NCBI GenBank assembly: GCA_031431235.1
Contig: JANPDA010000184.1
Span: 1-27,504 of the forward strand
Source of the DNA: JANNSW01 sp031431235
Lineage (GTDB): Bacteria; Pseudomonadota; Alphaproteobacteria; Rhizobiales; Hyphomicrobiaceae
Reading direction: 5' to 3'
Length of the DNA: 27,504 nucleotides
The position numbers were made by a program, and so were the translations under genes. Shown piece by piece: positions 15,660-23,008 of this stretch (its first letter is position 1; each line of letters opens with the position of its first letter). The notes beneath the pieces were generated by a model. The model was not told where the DNA came from. It did no database searches and saw only the letters and a list, made by a program, of their open reading frames with translations.

Positions 15660-17075
15660 CTACGACTTCGCGGTCAGCGCCGACCACAGATCGACGAGCT
15701 TGGTTTCCTTGCGGACGCGCCAGTAGATCTCGCCGATCGCATTTTTCATTGCGACCAGCGTGGTGCCACGCTTGGGGGCCGCCGCATTCGAGGTCAGCAG
15801 GTAGCAGATGTCGGTGATGACCGATTCCGCGTTGCCGTAATAGCTGTGCCCGAAGGAATCGGTGTCGACCTCACTCGCGTCGATCACCTCGACGCCACCG
15901 GGAATGAGCGAGAGGGCGGCCATGTCGCCGACACGGGGATAGCCGTGCACGCGACTCGAGGTGCCGAGCGCTGAATCCTTGGTCGAAGCGTAGAGCGTGA
16001 CGCGGGCGTCCATTTTGGTGATGCGGGGCGCGATCTGCTCGATGAACACGTCCGCATCAATGTCGGGTGCGGTCAGGATCACCTCCTTCAGCACCTTCCT
16101 CTCCGCCGGAGTAAGCACATAGAACAGCTCCATCAGCGCGTCCGTGACGACCCGATTGCCCATGGAATGGGCGATCAGATGCACGGTTTGCGCGCCCGAC
16201 TTGCGGACGACGTCGGTCAGGAACGTCGCGAAATGGTGGGTTGCCCAGCGCGAGTTGTTCTCCGCGACCGAGTAGGCGGTGATGTCGATATTGGTGAGGC
16301 CGATCACCGAGGTCGGCCAGCTGAAGAAGATGGGCGCGCCGTCGAACTTCATATCGAACGCCATCTGCGCGGTTCGCCGCGCGGCATCCTCGAAGGCGAC
16401 CGAGAAGCCGTGCACGAAGATGAAGGCCTGGCCCGTGCTGGCCGCAATGCGGGCGCGCAGCGTGTCGTGGAAGACCGCGCCCGTCTGCGGGTCGATGCCG
16501 AGCAATTGGACATGCTTTCCCGGTTGCCAGCTGGAGAACATGCCCGGCGCCTCCAGCTCACCGATCTGGTGGATCTTGGGGATCGAGACCGTGCAGGTGC
16601 CATAGCTCACGGGTGAGAGACCGGGGACCGGTTTCGCGCGCGAGCTGCCGAACCGGACCCGCGGGTTTGTCGCGGCCGTATCGTTGCGGTCGGTGCCGAA
16701 GTGAACCGTGACCACGGAGTGGTCCTGCGGCATCTCATCGGCCACCGGGGCGCCCGCGGCAGGAGCGGCCACGGGAGCCGGCGCGCGCATGCTCTCGAAC
16801 GATGGCTCCCGGGCCGAACCGACGCCTTCGGTACGCTGTCGCGGCGGCGCTGGTGAGACCTGAGCTGGAGCAGGAGCAGGAGTCGGTGGACGCGCAGGTT
16901 GGGGCGGCGGCACCTCCGCTGATTTCGGCGGCTCGGCACTTGCCGTTCGCCTACGCTCGGAGCGATCCGACAGCGCCAGCCGCAACAGCATCAGCACCAG
17001 CGCGGCGACGGCCGCCCCGATCACCAGCAGCATGATGTTGCCACGCGCTATCCAGTCGAAGATATGGTCCCACAT
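15660..17075 (-). CDS. Membrane-anchored alpha/beta hydrolase (DUF900 family)
   Basis: 471 residues. One N-terminal membrane helix (IMLLVIGAAVAALVLMLLRL, about residues 14-33) is followed by an Ala/Pro-rich, disordered-looking linker to about residue 115. A hydrolase domain then begins at VVTVHFGTDRND, with the family block YGTCTVSIPKIHQIGELE. The oxyanion-side motif is FIFVHGF and the nucleophile elbow is HLIAHSMGNR with Ser304. A likely acid is in TAPDIDADVF and the His may be the one in DSFGHSYY. The catalytic domain most likely faces the periplasm, given the short N-terminal tail before the anchor. DUF900 hydrolases are poorly characterised and the substrate is unknown. It starts 24 bases after the lyase-like gene. 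Confidence 0.9.
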   Translation of the reverse strand: MWDHIFDWIARGNIMLLVIGAAVAALVLMLLRLALSDRSERRRTASAEPPKSAEVPPPQPARPPTPAPAPAQVSPAPPRQRTEGVGSAREPSFESMRAPAPVAAPAAGAPVADEMPQDHSVVTVHFGTDRNDTAATNPRVRFGSSRAKPVPGLSPVSYGTCTVSIPKIHQIGELEAPGMFSSWQPGKHVQLLGIDPQTGAVFHDTLRARIAASTGQAFIFVHGFSVAFEDAARRTAQMAFDMKFDGAPIFFSWPTSVIGLTNIDITAYSVAENNSRWATHHFATFLTDVVRKSGAQTVHLIAHSMGNRVVTDALMELFYVLTPAERKVLKEVILTAPDIDADVFIEQIAPRITKMDARVTLYASTKDSALGTSSRVHGYPRVGDMAALSLIPGGVEVIDASEVDTDSFGHSYYGNAESVITDICYLLTSNAAAPKRGTTLVAMKNAIGEIYWRVRKETKLVDLWSALTAKS

Positions 17076-17099
17076 GCAGTTTGCCCTCGTTGGTTCGGC

Positions 17100-18536
17100 T
17101 CAATCGGTCGGCCCGGGATAGATTTCGCCCCAGAAACTGCGCGTCACGGCGTCAGACAGGGGTCCGGGCGCCACCCGGCCCGTGATGGGCGGGGCTGCTC
17201 GCCTGATGCTCTCCAGCCGCCCGGCGAGGGCCGGCGGAGCGGCGCGACCGGTCACGTCGAGTGCATGCGAGACAATGACCGCGAGCGCGCCGAGCGCCCG
17301 GTCGAGCTGGCGTCCGGCACGCTCCTGGCCGTCCCAAGCCAGCGAGGTCGGCACCGGCGTGTCGTTCTGCACGAAGCCGCCGCCTTCGGAGGCCGGCATG
17401 AACACGCGTTGCGCCGCGTGGCGTGCAGCCTCGGCATAGCCCGCGACTGCGAATCCGAGTGTCCCCAGGTAGCGGTCGTCGTCTGGGCCCGACAGCAGTC
17501 CATCGGGCAGGCCGGAGGTCTTGCCGTCGAGCAAGCGTGAGATGTGCCGGTCGGCCAGGCTCGCGAGATCCGCGTAGGCCGCGGCGACCGCGTTGAGGTC
17601 TGGCCAGGCGGCGGCATTGTGATAGCCCCCTGTCGAGAGGATCTGGCCGTCGGGATGCTGGGCATCGGGCGGCAGGAACACCGGATTGTCGGAGACCTGG
17701 GAGAGCGACACCCGGGCGGTCTCAGCAAGCCGCGAGCAATCGCGGCGCAGGCGTCCCAGCATTTTCGGCAGCACGCGATAGGAGACCGGTGCCTGATAGG
17801 GGCGCCGCTCGGCCGTGCCTCCAGCGATGAGGCCGAAGAGACGCTCCGCGGTCGCGACCTCGCTCGCTTCCCCGCTCAGCCTTGCCACCTCGGGTGAGAA
17901 ATGGCCGATCGGCATCTTGTAGGCTTCCGCCGAGAGGGCGAAGATTTCCTCGGCAAGCGCCAGCCTGCGCGCGCCCGCCAGCGCTCCATCCGACGCCAGC
18001 GCCGCCGCAACCGGGGCTCCGTTGATGAGCGCGAGCGCTTCCTTCTCGCGCAGCTCGATGCGCTGATGCACGCCGCCGAACAGGGTGGACAGCGGCAGGA
18101 TCTCGCCGGCGCACATGGCGCCCTCGCGCGGCACCTCGGGGAGGGCCTCGTCGAGCATGCGGGCGACCGTCTCGGCCAGGCTCGGCCGCACCGCGGCATG
18201 GCCTTCGAGGAAATTGGCGAGGCGCGCGAGCACCATGATCCGGACAACACGCTCGGGAAAGGGCTCGCCCGCGTGGGCCTGGGCGGCAAGGCTCGGCTTG
18301 GCGGCATGCGCGATCCGCTCCTCGCGGGTGAAGCGCTGCCAGGCACGCTGGCCATAGCCCGACGTCACACCATAGATCACGATGCCGGGCTGCTCGATCA
18401 ACCGCTCGAAGGCCGCGCGAGCTGTGGCAATGGTCACGAGAGCCTCAGGGGCAATCTCGACCCCCTCGCGCTGCCAGCCCACACGGGCAGCGGCATCGAG
18501 AGTAATGTCAAGGCGTTTGCTGAGACGCACGGCCAT
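17100..18536 (-). CDS. Aromatic amino acid ammonia-lyase (HAL/PAL) homologue lacking the MIO-forming triad
   Basis: 478 residues from the ATG at 18536 with GGAG 7 bases ahead; a GTG at 18542 is the alternative. The fold is recognisable from IYGVTSGYG with Tyr55 (the HAL catalytic-Tyr motif), KEALALINGAPV with Asn172, LSQVSDNPVF with Asn284, and the helical C-terminal half. In HAL/PAL enzymes the electrophilic MIO cofactor forms from Ala-Ser-Gly in GSVGASGDLAPL. Here the aligned segment is GAMCAGEILPL (139-149): it is one residue shorter and has no Ser. The block around the second catalytic Tyr (usual QDxYSxR) reads QAPVSYR, and the NQED block is absent. So classical ammonia-lyase activity is doubtful. 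It heads a probable operon with a DUF900 hydrolase and an LprI-like protein. The length is a little below the usual 500-510. Confidence 0.85.
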   Translation of the reverse strand: MAVRLSKRLDITLDAAARVGWQREGVEIAPEALVTIATARAAFERLIEQPGIVIYGVTSGYGQRAWQRFTREERIAHAAKPSLAAQAHAGEPFPERVVRIMVLARLANFLEGHAAVRPSLAETVARMLDEALPEVPREGAMCAGEILPLSTLFGGVHQRIELREKEALALINGAPVAAALASDGALAGARRLALAEEIFALSAEAYKMPIGHFSPEVARLSGEASEVATAERLFGLIAGGTAERRPYQAPVSYRVLPKMLGRLRRDCSRLAETARVSLSQVSDNPVFLPPDAQHPDGQILSTGGYHNAAAWPDLNAVAAAYADLASLADRHISRLLDGKTSGLPDGLLSGPDDDRYLGTLGFAVAGYAEAARHAAQRVFMPASEGGGFVQNDTPVPTSLAWDGQERAGRQLDRALGALAVIVSHALDVTGRAAPPALAGRLESIRRAAPPITGRVAPGPLSDAVTRSFWGEIYPGPTD

Positions 18537-18617
18537 GGCCACACTCCGCTAGAGGCTTGCTCCCTTCTTAGCGGAGAATGGTGCTGATGACGACATTCGC
18601 GATTGTCGAGCGGGTGC

Positions 18618-18938
18618 TCAAAACCACGTCTTGCCGCCGCGCCGGTCTGCCGGGCGATGGCCGGCGCAGATGTTGGAGAGGCGGCTGTCGTGGCCGATCA
18701 GCTCGCAGACGCGGGTCTTCCTGGTGTAGCTCGCACGGATTGCGGCGGCGGTCACGGAAACGCCGTAGCCGCGCGCGACTTGCGCCAGATAGGCGTCCTC
18801 GCAATAGGGCGTCGGCAGCCCTTCCCCATTGATGATCTGGTTTGGGCCCTGGCACCGGATCGCCGCCGCCGCAGGTCCCGTCGCGATCCCGGCCATGACC
18901 AGCGGCAACACGCCAAGCATGATGAGCGTTCTCGTCAT
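18618..18938 (-). CDS. Small secreted four-cysteine protein of unknown function
   Basis: 106 residues from the ATG at 18938, with GGGAGA just upstream. A Sec signal peptide (MTRTLIMLGVLPLVMAGIAT, cleavage near AAA at 24-26) precedes an about 80-residue mature domain with Cys29, Cys46, Cys78 and Cys91, which probably forms two disulfides. The sequence CQGPNQIINGEGLPTPYC is distinctive, and I recall similar small periplasmic hypotheticals in rhizobial genomes. The tail is basic (HRPADRRGGKTWF). It diverges from the coiled-coil/TPR-like gene at 19153, with 214 bases between the start codons that must hold both promoters. No function can be given. Confidence 0.82.
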   Translation of the reverse strand: MTRTLIMLGVLPLVMAGIATGPAAAAIRCQGPNQIINGEGLPTPYCEDAYLAQVARGYGVSVTAAAIRASYTRKTRVCELIGHDSRLSNICAGHRPADRRGGKTWF

Positions 18939-19152
18939 TCTCGTCTCCCTCGCAATCGATGGTGCGGCCTCCGCCGGCGGCTCGTGCACCGCAGATGGGC
19001 GGTGCTGGCGTCGCATGCAAGATCATGGCCGTCAACAGGGCGTGAGCGGTCGCCGGCCGGAACCATGCCGAGCCCGGATGATCTGCACCGAATTTCATCT
19101 CGGGCCAACGAGGCGGTATGCTCGCCGCATCACGCAACATCGGGAGGCTGCC

Positions 19153-20040
19153 ATGACCGAGCAACTGGAGCAGACGCTCGCCACGATGAAACAGGAGATC
19201 GACTCGCTGCAGGTCCAGTCGAGGCACTTCATCAGGCCCTGGTACAAGGAGGGCGCCGCTCTCGTCAGCATGCTGGCGCTCATCTTCTCGTTCGGAACCA
19301 CCGCCGTCTCCTATCTGCAGGCGACGGACAGCAAGATCCAGGCGAGCCGCGCCCAGCTGCGCGAGTTGATCCTGCGGCTCGGCAAGTCGCCGCGCGAGAT
19401 GCTCGAGCTGCAGCAGCGCTACCGCAACGACGCCCAGGTGCTCTCCGGCTTCTCCTCGCTCATCAACACGGAGAACATCATCCTCGCCAAGCAGGCCTCG
19501 GAGATCATCTGGAGCATCCCGGAGCAGGTCTCCTCGGTCGAGCACATCGCCATCGGATCCACGCTCATGCAGTCGAACCTGCCCCAGCTCGCCAGGCGCC
19601 ATTTCCTGGTCGCGGCCGAGAAGGCGGCCGACTACAACGAGGTGGTCGGGGCCTACCGGTCGATCGGCGCGGTCGACTACCAGCTCGGCAACGTGGCTGG
19701 CGGGCGCGAAAACTATGCGCTGGCGAAATCCGTGCTTCGCTCCGGCCGCATCGAGCCGCTGGGCGCGGCCTTCATGGATTGGTCCGATGCGATCACCGAG
19801 ATCAGGTGGGCCCAGGCGGAGTCGGCAACGAGCTCCTGCGAGCAGTTCGATGCGCATCTGGGCTCGGCTGGCCAACATGCCGGCAGGCTGCCACCCGCTT
19901 GGAGCAGCCCCGTCGTTACCGAGATCGAGCAGGTGCGCCAACAAGGCTGCCCGCCCGGGGCTTATGTGCCACCGGCGCCTGCCGATGGGGCTCTGCCTCC
20001 GCCAGAAGCGGCGACCGGGATCGATGCCTCGATGCAGTAG
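19153..20040 (+). CDS. Single-pass membrane protein with coiled-coil and TPR-like helical domain
   Basis: 295 residues from the ATG at 19153, which has CGGGAGG 5 bases ahead; the frame is open upstream to 18829 but that part overlaps the divergent gene. A short helical N-terminus (EQLEQTLATMKQEIDSLQ) precedes one membrane helix at about residues 35-56. A heptad-like stretch follows (DSKIQASRAQLRELILRL). The next part has repeated helix pairs such as LARRHFLVAAEKAADYNEVV and GAVDYQLGNVAGGRENYALA, which resemble TPR repeats. Two Cys near the end (SSCEQF, QQGCPPG) and a Pro-rich tail close it. The soluble domain is probably periplasmic. The family is not recognised; a scaffold role is plausible but unproven. 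Confidence 0.8.
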   Translation: MTEQLEQTLATMKQEIDSLQVQSRHFIRPWYKEGAALVSMLALIFSFGTTAVSYLQATDSKIQASRAQLRELILRLGKSPREMLELQQRYRNDAQVLSGFSSLINTENIILAKQASEIIWSIPEQVSSVEHIAIGSTLMQSNLPQLARRHFLVAAEKAADYNEVVGAYRSIGAVDYQLGNVAGGRENYALAKSVLRSGRIEPLGAAFMDWSDAITEIRWAQAESATSSCEQFDAHLGSAGQHAGRLPPAWSSPVVTEIEQVRQQGCPPGAYVPPAPADGALPPPEAATGIDASMQ

Positions 20041-20046
20041 CCGCGG

Positions 20047-20379
20047 TCAAACCAGGAACAGCAGCACGACGCCGAGCGCGAACAGGGCGAGCCATTCGGC
20101 CTGAACCTTTGGAATCCTGACCAGCGCAGCAATGCGGTTGGGCAGCTCGGTCACGAGGAATCGCAGCATCGGCACGGCGCCGAGCACGATGACGAGACCG
20201 GTCGCCCACAAGGCGTAGCCGGCGGTGTCCTCGGTCACCGATCCACTGCCCGAAGCGAGGATCTGCACGCTCGTCAGCAGCGACCAGTAGAGCAGGAAGG
20301 TCGCCCCAATGCCGACCGCCAGCAGCAAGCCATAGCCGGCCGCCGACAGGATTTCCCGCTCGATCACACGCCCGCTCAT
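20047..20379 (-). CDS. Small three-helix membrane protein of unknown function
   Basis: 110 residues from the ATG at 20379, with AAGG 8 bases ahead; a GTG at 20388 would add three residues. Hydrophobic segments are at about 15-39, 53-75 and 95-110, the last one running to the C-terminal LLFLV. A conserved-looking basic loop (RFLVTELPNRIAALVRIPKV) lies between helices 2 and 3. It converges on the TPR-like membrane protein with a 6-base gap and is followed upstream by dcd on the same strand. No family is recognised and no partner is evident. Confidence 0.75.
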   Translation of the reverse strand: MSGRVIEREILSAAGYGLLLAVGIGATFLLYWSLLTSVQILASGSGSVTEDTAGYALWATGLVIVLGAVPMLRFLVTELPNRIAALVRIPKVQAEWLALFALGVVLLFLV

Positions 20380-20455
20380 GGTGAACACCTTTGCAAAGAC
20401 TGACGGTCACAGTAGCGGGGAGATTATTGACGGAGCGTTAATGGCCGTCTCGCGC

Positions 20456-21574
20456 CTATCTGAAATGCTTGCTGAGCTTGAGGCCTTGCGCCTGGTAATG
20501 GCTGCCGAGCCCCGCGCCGTAGAGCTGGTCGGGGACTTCCGTCAGGCGCTCGTAGACGAGGCGGCCGATGATCTGGCCGTCCTCCAGAATGAACGGCACC
20601 TTGTGCGAGCGGACCTCCAGCACGACCCGCGAGCCCTCGCCACCGGCCGCCGCATGCCCGAAGCCCGGGTCCATGAAACCCGCATAGTGCACGCGGAACT
20701 CGCCCACGAGAGGATTGAACGGCATCATCTCGGCCGCGTGCGTGGGCGGAATGTGCACGGCTTCCTTGGAGGCGAGGATGTAGAACTGGTCGGGGTCGAG
20801 CACGAGGCGGGGAGCGCCCCGCGCGCGGATCGGCTCCCAGTAGTCGAGCGTGTCGCAGGAAGCGGGCGCATCCACATCGACGACGCCGGTGTGGCGCTTG
20901 GCCCGGTAGCCGACGAGCCCCGACGCATCGCCCTTCAGGTCGACCGACAGCGCGACGCCGTCATCGATGTCGGCGCGACCGCCCGAGACCAGCAGATGCT
21001 CGGCTTGCAACTTCCGAAGGGTGTCGTCGCTCTCGCGCGGGTTGCCGGTGCGGAACCGGATCTGGGAGAGTTTCGAGCCTTGTCGCGCGACGATGGGGAA
21101 GGTCTGCGGACAAATCTCGGCATAGAGCGGGCCGTTGTAGCCTGCCGGGATCTGGTCGAAGGCGGCAACGCCGTCGGCGATCACGCGGGTGAACACGTCG
21201 AGGCGGCCGGTCGAGCTCTTCGGGTTGGTCGACGCGGAGATCGCAGCGGGTAGCGTGAGGCCCTCCAGCAGCGGCACGATGTAGACGCAGCCGGTCTCGA
21301 ACACGGCACCTTGCGTGATGTCGAGTTCGTGCAGGGTGAGATCGGTGAGCTTGTCGACGACCTTGGCGCCACGCCCCGGCAGGAAGCTCGCCCGCACCCT
21401 GAGCGCGCGGCGGCCGAGCCGCAGATCGATGCTGGCGGGCTGGATCTGGCCGGGCTCGGGCGGGATGGCGAGGCGGAGTGCGCCGTCGGCGATGAGGCCG
21501 CGGATCGCCTGGGCGGGGAGGATGCCGGCTGGGCCGGACTTCTGGTTTGCACTCGACTTGCCTCTGGTCGCCAT
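20456..21574 (-). CDS. dcd: 2'-Deoxycytidine 5'-triphosphate deaminase, two-domain type
   Basis: A 372-residue protein, about twice the length of E. coli Dcd, which fits the duplicated form common in alphaproteobacteria. The N-terminal module has GQIQPASIDLRLGRRALRVR, then ISASTNPKSSTGRLDVFTRV; the Ser/Thr-Lys-Ser-Ser-x-Gly-Arg motif is the dCTP deaminase/dUTPase signature. The second module repeats the pattern weakly with HAAEMMPFNPLVGEFRVHYA, GFMDPGFGH and GQIIGRLVYERL. It deaminates dCTP to dUTP, the step feeding dTMP synthesis, in the cytosol. It diverges from metZ, and the 231-base gap holds a REP doublet, a promoter and a riboswitch for metZ. The ribosome site before 21574 is weak. Confidence 0.95.
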   Translation of the reverse strand: MATRGKSSANQKSGPAGILPAQAIRGLIADGALRLAIPPEPGQIQPASIDLRLGRRALRVRASFLPGRGAKVVDKLTDLTLHELDITQGAVFETGCVYIVPLLEGLTLPAAISASTNPKSSTGRLDVFTRVIADGVAAFDQIPAGYNGPLYAEICPQTFPIVARQGSKLSQIRFRTGNPRESDDTLRKLQAEHLLVSGGRADIDDGVALSVDLKGDASGLVGYRAKRHTGVVDVDAPASCDTLDYWEPIRARGAPRLVLDPDQFYILASKEAVHIPPTHAAEMMPFNPLVGEFRVHYAGFMDPGFGHAAAGGEGSRVVLEVRSHKVPFILEDGQIIGRLVYERLTEVPDQLYGAGLGSHYQAQGLKLSKHFR

Positions 21575-21594
21575 ATCCGTAGCTCTGCCAATCG

Positions 21595-21682
21595 TGTAGG
21601 GCGGGATAGCGCAGCGTATCCCGCCATTGGTGCACTCCGATGGCGGGTTACGGCTTGGCCTAACCCGCCCTCCGCCGCTACA
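21595..21682. repeat. REP doublet (BIME) with GGCGGG(A/T)TA stems
   Basis: Two hairpins: GGCGGGATA (21600-21608) with TATCCCGCC (21617-21625), and GGCGGGTTA (21642-21650) with TAACCCGCC (21661-21669), both perfect 9-bp stems. The whole element is bordered by TGTAG at 21595-21599 and the inverted CTACA at 21678-21682, so it contains the GTAG tetranucleotide that marks REP elements moved by RAYT transposases. Its stem sequence differs from the GTTGGGTT type at the window end. It lies between the dcd start and the metZ promoter. Confidence 0.85.
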
Positions 21683-21697
21683 TGCCCCACAATCCCC

Positions 21698-21726
21698 TTG
21701 ACGCCAACCCGCCGGTCCGGCTTATT
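21698..21726 (+). promoter_or_regulatory. Candidate metZ promoter
   Basis: TTGACG at 21698-21703 (5 of 6 to consensus) and CTTATT at 21721-21726 are 17 bases apart. The predicted transcription start near 21733 lies about 10 bases before the first riboswitch helix, which is where it should be for a SAM-II-controlled mRNA. Confidence 0.55.
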
Positions 21727-21743
21727 CCCCCACCATCGACTGC

Positions 21744-21799
21744 CGTGGTGATTTGGCCGGCCGGCTTGCAGCCACGTAAAACAACTCGCTAAACAGGGG
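21744..21799 (+). promoter_or_regulatory. SAM-II riboswitch controlling metZ
   Basis: The sequence follows the SAM-II (SAM/alpha) consensus: helix P1 CGTGG (21744-21748) with CCACG (21772-21776), the conserved TGATTT at 21749-21754, a GC-rich stretch, then TTGCAG directly before the P1 3' strand. The downstream part is GTAAAAC, GCTAAA and AGGGG, which closes the pseudoknot. AGGGG (21795-21799) is also the Shine-Dalgarno of metZ, 6 bases before its ATG. SAM binding should therefore hide the ribosome site and turn off translation. Several blocks are identical to alphaproteobacterial examples as I recall them. Confidence 0.93.
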
Positions 21800-21805
21800 C
21801 CGCTC

Positions 21806-23008
21806 ATGCCCAAGCCTCCGTCGGACAATGCCGAGCTTTCGCCCGAGACGCTGCTCGTGCATGGCGGCACGCTGCGCTCGCAGTTCGGGGAAACGTCCGA
21901 AGCCCTGTTCCTGACGCAAGGCTTCGTCTATGCCTCGGCCGAGCAGGCCGAAGCCCGCTTCAAGAACGAGGACCCCGGCTACCAATACTCCCGCTTCGGC
22001 AATCCGACCGTCACCATGCTCGAGGAGCGGATGCGGCTGATGGAGGGAGCGGAAGCGGCACGGGCGACCGCAACCGGCATGGCAGCGGTGACGGCGGCGC
22101 TGCTCTGCTATCTGAAGGCTGGCGATCATATCGTTGCGGCGCGCGCCATGTTCGGGTCCTGCCGCTATGTGGTCGAGGATCTGTGCCCACGCCTGGGCAT
22201 CGCCTCGACGCTGGTCGATGGCCGCGATCTCGATGCCTGGAAGCGCGCGATGCGGCCCAACACCAGGATCGCCTTCTTCGAGACGCCGGCCAATCCGACG
22301 CTCGAGCTCGTCGATATCGAGGGGGTCGCGGAGATCGCGCATGCGGCTGGCGCCATCGTCGTCGTCGACAACGTGTTCGCGACGCCGCTGCTGCAGAAGC
22401 CGTTGCGGCTCGGCGCCGACGTCGTCGTCTATTCGGCGACCAAGCACATCGACGGTCAGGGCCGGTGCCTCGGCGGCGTGGTGCTCGGCTCGGCGAAGTA
22501 TGTCGCCGACCATCTGCAGATGTTCATCCGCCAGACCGGGCCGTCGTTGAGCCCGTTCAATGCCTGGGTGCTGCTGAAAGGGCTCGAGACTCTGCCGATC
22601 CGCGTTCAGGCCGAGACCGCGACGGCTGCCCGCCTCGCCGACCGGCTCGCTGGCATGAAAGGCATCGCTCGTGTGATCTACCCAGGCCGCGCCGATCATC
22701 CGCAGGCCGGCCTTGCCCGCCGGCAGATGACGGGAGGCAGCACCATGATCGCATTCGAGGTCGAGGGGGCAAAGCGCGAGGCGTTCCGCTTCGTCAATGC
22801 GCTGAGGATCGTGAAAATCTCCAACAATCTGGGGGACGCCAAGAGCCTCGTCACCCATCCGACCACGACCACCCATCAGCGCCTGACTCCGGCTGCCCGA
22901 GCCGAGCTCGGCATCGGCGACAATCTGCTGCGCCTGTCGGTCGGTCTGGAGGCTACTGAGGATCTGGCGCATGACCTGGAGCAGGCGGCGGCAACGATGC
23001 TCGGATAG
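21806..23008 (+). CDS. metZ: O-succinylhomoserine sulfhydrylase MetZ
   Basis: A 400-residue Cys/Met-metabolism PLP enzyme. Visible motifs: LSPETLLVHGGTLRSQFGET at the start, YQYSRFGNPTVTMLEERM, ATGMAAVTAALLCYLKAGDH, PANPTLELVDI, and the PLP Lys213 in YSATKHIDGQGRCLGG. The end has SNNLGDAKSLVTHPTTTTHQ and GDNLLRLSVGLE, as in all members. The combination (IDGQGRCLGG, SLSPFNAWVL) is typical of MetZ, which makes homocysteine from O-succinyl- or O-acetylhomoserine and sulfide. MetB/MetC-like roles are less likely. Translation starts directly after a SAM-II riboswitch, which supports a role in methionine synthesis. The transporter gene downstream overlaps its stop by one base. Confidence 0.96.
   Translation: MPKPPSDNAELSPETLLVHGGTLRSQFGETSEALFLTQGFVYASAEQAEARFKNEDPGYQYSRFGNPTVTMLEERMRLMEGAEAARATATGMAAVTAALLCYLKAGDHIVAARAMFGSCRYVVEDLCPRLGIASTLVDGRDLDAWKRAMRPNTRIAFFETPANPTLELVDIEGVAEIAHAAGAIVVVDNVFATPLLQKPLRLGADVVVYSATKHIDGQGRCLGGVVLGSAKYVADHLQMFIRQTGPSLSPFNAWVLLKGLETLPIRVQAETATAARLADRLAGMKGIARVIYPGRADHPQAGLARRQMTGGSTMIAFEVEGAKREAFRFVNALRIVKISNNLGDAKSLVTHPTTTTHQRLTPAARAELGIGDNLLRLSVGLEATEDLAHDLEQAAATMLG

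Noticed and set aside
18102..18122. Frameshift or error as cause of the missing MIO triad
   Set aside because: The frame is continuous with well aligned sequence on both sides; no neighbouring frame reads Ala-Ser-Gly-Asp. A substitution-type divergence with a one-residue deletion is the simpler reading.
18568..19944. 458-residue open frame on the minus strand across the small secreted protein and the TPR-like gene
   Set aside because: It overlaps two better supported genes on both strands and has no domain, start site or signal; a GC-rich shadow.
21722..22972. 416-residue antisense frame in metZ
   Set aside because: metZ on the plus strand has all PLP-enzyme motifs; the antisense product is low-complexity Arg/Gln/His-rich.
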